NCBI RefSeq assembly: GCF_003252725.1
Contig: NZ_QEPO01000002.1
Coordinates: 1-64,000 of the forward strand
Source: Haemophilus parainfluenzae
GTDB lineage: Bacteria > Pseudomonadota > Gammaproteobacteria > Enterobacterales > Pasteurellaceae
Direction: 5' to 3'
DNA: 64,000 nt
The translations under genes and the position numbers were made by a program. The notes beneath the pieces are model-generated. The model searched no databases, had not been told where the DNA came from, and saw nothing but the letters and a program-made list of their open reading frames with translations. Shown piece by piece: positions 61,654 through 64,000 of this stretch (position 1 is the stretch's first letter; each line of letters starts with the position of its first letter).

Positions 61654-63549
61654 ATGTCAAAACAAATTCAAATTCCTGATATCGGTAGTGATGAAGTTAC
61701 CGTAACAGAAGTGATGGTGAAAGTAGGTGATACCATTACCGCTGATCAAAGTATTATCAATGTTGAAGGTGATAAAGCTTCAATGGAAGTCCCTGCACCA
61801 GAAGCCGGTGTGGTAAAAGAAGTATTAGTAAAAGTGGGTGATAAAGTCACAACTGGCACACCAATGCTTGTATTAGAGTCAGCGGATGCGGCAGCGCCTG
61901 CTCCAGCAGCGGCAGCACCTGCGCCGGCAGCCTCACCAGCAGCTGCAAGTGTAGTTGAAGTTAATGTACCAGATATCGGTTCAGACGAAGTAAACGTGAC
62001 AGATATTATGGTGAAAGTCGGTGATACTGTTGAAGTTGACCAATCAATCATCAATGTTGAAGGTGATAAAGCGTCAATGGAAGTCCCTGCTCCAGTTGCT
62101 GGTGTCGTAAAAGAAATTTTAATCAACGTGGGCGATAAAGTTGTTACTGGTAAATTAATCATGAAATTTGAAGTGGCAGGTGCCGCACCAGCCGAAGCGC
62201 CAGCTCAACAGGCGGCAGCACCTGCAGCAGCACCAACAGCTTCAGCCATTAAAGAAGTGAATGTACCTGATATTGGTGGTGATGAAGTTAACGTAACTGA
62301 AATCATGGTTGCTGTTGGCGACAGCGTTTCTGAAGAGCAATCTTTAATCACCGTTGAAGGCGATAAAGCCTCAATGGAAGTGCCAGCTCCGTTTGCGGGT
62401 GTGGTAAAAGAAATTTTAGTGAAATCAGGTGATAAAGTTTCAACAGGTTCATTAATTATGAAATTTGAAGTGGCAGGTGCAGCACCAGCTCCAGCTGTGA
62501 CTCCTGCAGCAGCTCCTGCTTCTCAAGCAGCACCTGCAGCAGCGCCGGCAGCACAATCAGGTAATGTATCTGGCTTAAGCCAAGAACAAGTTGTCGCAAG
62601 CGCAGGCTATGCACATGCAACTCCAGTGATTCGTCGTTTAGCGCGTGAATATGGCATTAACCTTGATCGCGTAAAAGGTACCGGTCGTAAAGGTCGCGTA
62701 GTAAAAGAAGATATCCAAGCTTACGTGAAAACCGCTGTTAAAGCGTTTGAAACAGGCACTGTATCTTCTGCAGCAGCGGGTAATGGTGTGGCAAACGGTG
62801 CGGGCTTAGGTTTATTACCATGGCCGAAAGTTGACTTCAGCAAATTTGGTGAAGTGGAAGAGGTTGAATTAAGCCGTATCAACAAAATCTCTGGTGCAAA
62901 CTTACATCGTAACTGGGTAATGATTCCACATGTTACTCACTTCGATCGCACAGATATCACAGATTTAGAAGCATTCCGTAAAGAACAGAACAAGATTGTT
63001 GAAAAACAAAAATTGGATGTGAAAATTACACCAGTTGTGTTCATTATGAAAGCAGTAGCGAAAGCATTAGAAGCATTCCCACGTTTCAATAGCTCTATTT
63101 CTGAAGACGGTCAAAAATTAACACTTAAAAAATACATCAACATTGGCGTAGCGGTAGATACACCAAACGGTCTTGTTGTACCTGTATTTAAAAACGTGAA
63201 CAAAAAAGGTATTATCGAACTTTCTCGTGAATTGATGGAAGTCTCCAAAAAAGCACGTGACGGTAAACTTTCAGGTTCAGATATGCAAGGTGGTTGTTTC
63301 ACCATTTCAAGCTTAGGCGGTATTGGTACAACTCACTTTACACCAATCGTAAATGCACCTGAAGTGGCAATCTTAGGTGTGTCTAAATCAGAAATGCAAC
63401 CTGTTTGGAATGGTAAAGAATTTGAGCCACGCTTAATGCTCCCATTATCATTATCTTTCGACCACCGTGTGATCGATGGTGCTGATGGTGCTCGTTTCTT
63501 AAGCTATATCAATGGCGTATTAGCTGACTTACGTCGCTTAGTGATGTAA
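61654..63549 (+). CDS. aceF: Pyruvate dehydrogenase E2, dihydrolipoyl acetyltransferase
   Basis: AceF is the core of the pyruvate dehydrogenase complex and passes acetyl groups to coenzyme A. The 631-residue protein has three lipoyl domains, with lipoylated lysines K41, K139 and K238 in identical [11 protein letters not shown] motifs, joined by Ala/Pro-rich flexible linkers. The peripheral subunit-binding domain lies near 325-365 ([16 protein letters not shown]). The catalytic domain follows, with [17 protein letters not shown] giving the active His and Asp. The count of three matches E. coli. aceF starts with AAGGTAAG before its ATG. Confidence 0.98.
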   Translation: MSKQIQIPDIGSDEVTVTEVMVKVGDTITADQSIINVEGDKASMEVPAPEAGVVKEVLVKVGDKVTTGTPMLVLESADAAAPAPAAAAPAPAASPAAASVVEVNVPDIGSDEVNVTDIMVKVGDTVEVDQSIINVEGDKASMEVPAPVAGVVKEILINVGDKVVTGKLIMKFEVAGAAPAEAPAQQAAAPAAAPTASAIKEVNVPDIGGDEVNVTEIMVAVGDSVSEEQSLITVEGDKASMEVPAPFAGVVKEILVKSGDKVSTGSLIMKFEVAGAAPAPAVTPAAAPASQAAPAAAPAAQSGNVSGLSQEQVVASAGYAHATPVIRRLAREYGINLDRVKGTGRKGRVVKEDIQAYVKTAVKAFETGTVSSAAAGNGVANGAGLGLLPWPKVDFSKFGEVEEVELSRINKISGANLHRNWVMIPHVTHFDRTDITDLEAFRKEQNKIVEKQKLDVKITPVVFIMKAVAKALEAFPRFNSSISEDGQKLTLKKYINIGVAVDTPNGLVVPVFKNVNKKGIIELSRELMEVSKKARDGKLSGSDMQGGCFTISSLGGIGTTHFTPIVNAPEVAILGVSKSEMQPVWNGKEFEPRLMLPLSLSFDHRVIDGADGARFLSYINGVLADLRRLVM

Positions 63550-63557
63550 TTAACGCG

Positions 63558-63589
63558 GTAAGATGTGAGTGATTAGGCTCACATCTTAC
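63558..63589 (+). other. Hairpin between aceF and lpd
   Basis: GTAAGATGTGAG (63558-63569) and CTCACATCTTAC (63578-63589) form a perfect 12-bp stem with an eight-base loop and no T tract, 9 bases after aceF. It suggests RNA processing or stabilisation between the E2 and E3 messages. Confidence 0.75.
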
Positions 63590-63640
63590 AGAAAGGATCG
63601 CAAGTGCGGTCAAAAATTTGAACGTTTTTACGAGGTAAAA

Positions 63641-64000
63641 ATGAGTAAAGAAATTAAAACCCAAGTTGTGGTACTTGGTGCAGGTCCTGCAGGTTATTCA
63701 GCGGCATTCCGTTGTGCGGACTTAGGTTTAGAAACAGTACTTGTTGAACGTTATTCAACATTAGGTGGGGTATGTTTAAACGTAGGTTGTATCCCTTCTA
63801 AAGCATTACTTCACGTAGCGAAAGTAATTGAAGAAGCAAAACATGCAAGCAAAAATGGTGTGTATTTCGCCGAGCCTCGCATTGATTTAGATGAAGTGCG
63901 CGCAGGTAAAGAAGCGGTTGTGGCGAAATTAACCGGTGGTCTTGCAGGCATGGCTAAACAACGTAAAGTCACCGTTGTTGAAGGCTTAGCGGCATTTACC
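63641..64000 (+). CDS. lpd: Dihydrolipoamide dehydrogenase (E3), partial
   Basis: The first 120 codons of the E3 flavoprotein, which reoxidises lipoyl groups for the pyruvate and 2-oxoglutarate dehydrogenase complexes. The FAD-binding VVLGAGPAGYSAAF and the redox pair in GGVCLNVGCIPSK are visible. The gene runs off the window end, so the stop is not seen. The ATG has ACGAGG upstream and a USS in the 91-base gap after aceF. Confidence 0.97.
   Translation, partial: MSKEIKTQVVVLGAGPAGYSAAFRCADLGLETVLVERYSTLGGVCLNVGCIPSKALLHVAKVIEEAKHASKNGVYFAEPRIDLDEVRAGKEAVVAKLTGGLAGMAKQRKVTVVEGLAAFT

Noticed and set aside
61746-62162. Long minus-strand open frame opposite the aceF lipoyl domains
   Set aside because: Thr/Ser/Ala-rich mirror of the lipoyl and Ala/Pro linker repeats; biased codons of a highly expressed gene often leave such frames open.

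Overview
This window is an ordinary, densely coding chromosomal segment from a Pasteurellaceae bacterium of the Haemophilus group, most likely close to Haemophilus parainfluenzae. Three things point there. The DNA is AT-rich. The 9-mer AAGTGCGGT and its complement, the Haemophilus-type DNA uptake signal sequence (USS), recurs roughly 45-50 times by eye, inside genes and as inverted pairs acting as terminators. The gene sets also fit: comNOPQ-recC, tsaE-amiB-mutL-miaA-glnE, an OmpA/P5 porin, and thiBPQ behind a TPP riboswitch. A complete lacZ argues against H. influenzae itself and fits H. parainfluenzae, but the species call is inference.

Layout. 1-200: 5S rRNA at the end of an rRNA operon. 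0.3-8.2 kb (minus): tsaE-amiB-mutL-miaA-glnE. 8.3-8.5 kb: two tRNA-Gly genes. 8.5-10.2 kb: divergent orn and rsgA. 10.2-17.4 kb: ptsH-ptsI-crr, manA and an orphan lacZ with a CRP site. 17.4-26.2 kb: grxA, rimK, an exported chalcone-isomerase-like protein, fumC, holC, two lipoproteins, yqfB and valS. 26.2-30.8 kb: a YdiJ-type FAD/Fe-S dehydrogenase and ompA, with a 388-bp structured gap between them. 30.8-37.7 kb: lemA with two TPM-domain genes, grxD, thiBPQ and bioB. 37.7-44.3 kb: suhB, then the competence pseudopilin operon comNOPQ behind a CRP-S site, then recC. 44.4-51.2 kb: nrdR-ribD-degS-yfbR, and modE divergent from modABC. 51.2-56.4 kb (minus): dnaK, an effector-binding-domain gene, metY and dnaJ. 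56.5-64 kb: a YdgA-family protein, mgsA and aceE-aceF-lpd (lpd cut by the window end).

Much of the region concerns carbon flow and its control. The general PTS enzymes, mannose isomerase, beta-galactosidase, fumarase, pyruvate dehydrogenase and methylglyoxal synthase are here. CRP-like sites lie before ptsH, lacZ, fumC and thiB, and a CRP-S site lies before comN. In Haemophilus, PTS enzyme IIA-Glc drives cAMP synthesis and so links sugar depletion to competence; both ends of that link are in this window.

I found no prophage, insertion sequence, CRISPR array, toxin-antitoxin pair, restriction system or recognised defence system. The points most worth checking are: the dnaK-dnaJ pair split by two unrelated genes, one with an inside-out inverted repeat in its leader; a possible small RNA and stacked hairpins before ompA; a 77-residue tandem LysM duplication in amiB that carries a USS in each copy; thiBPQ apparently under both CRP and TPP control; and several unassigned exported proteins.
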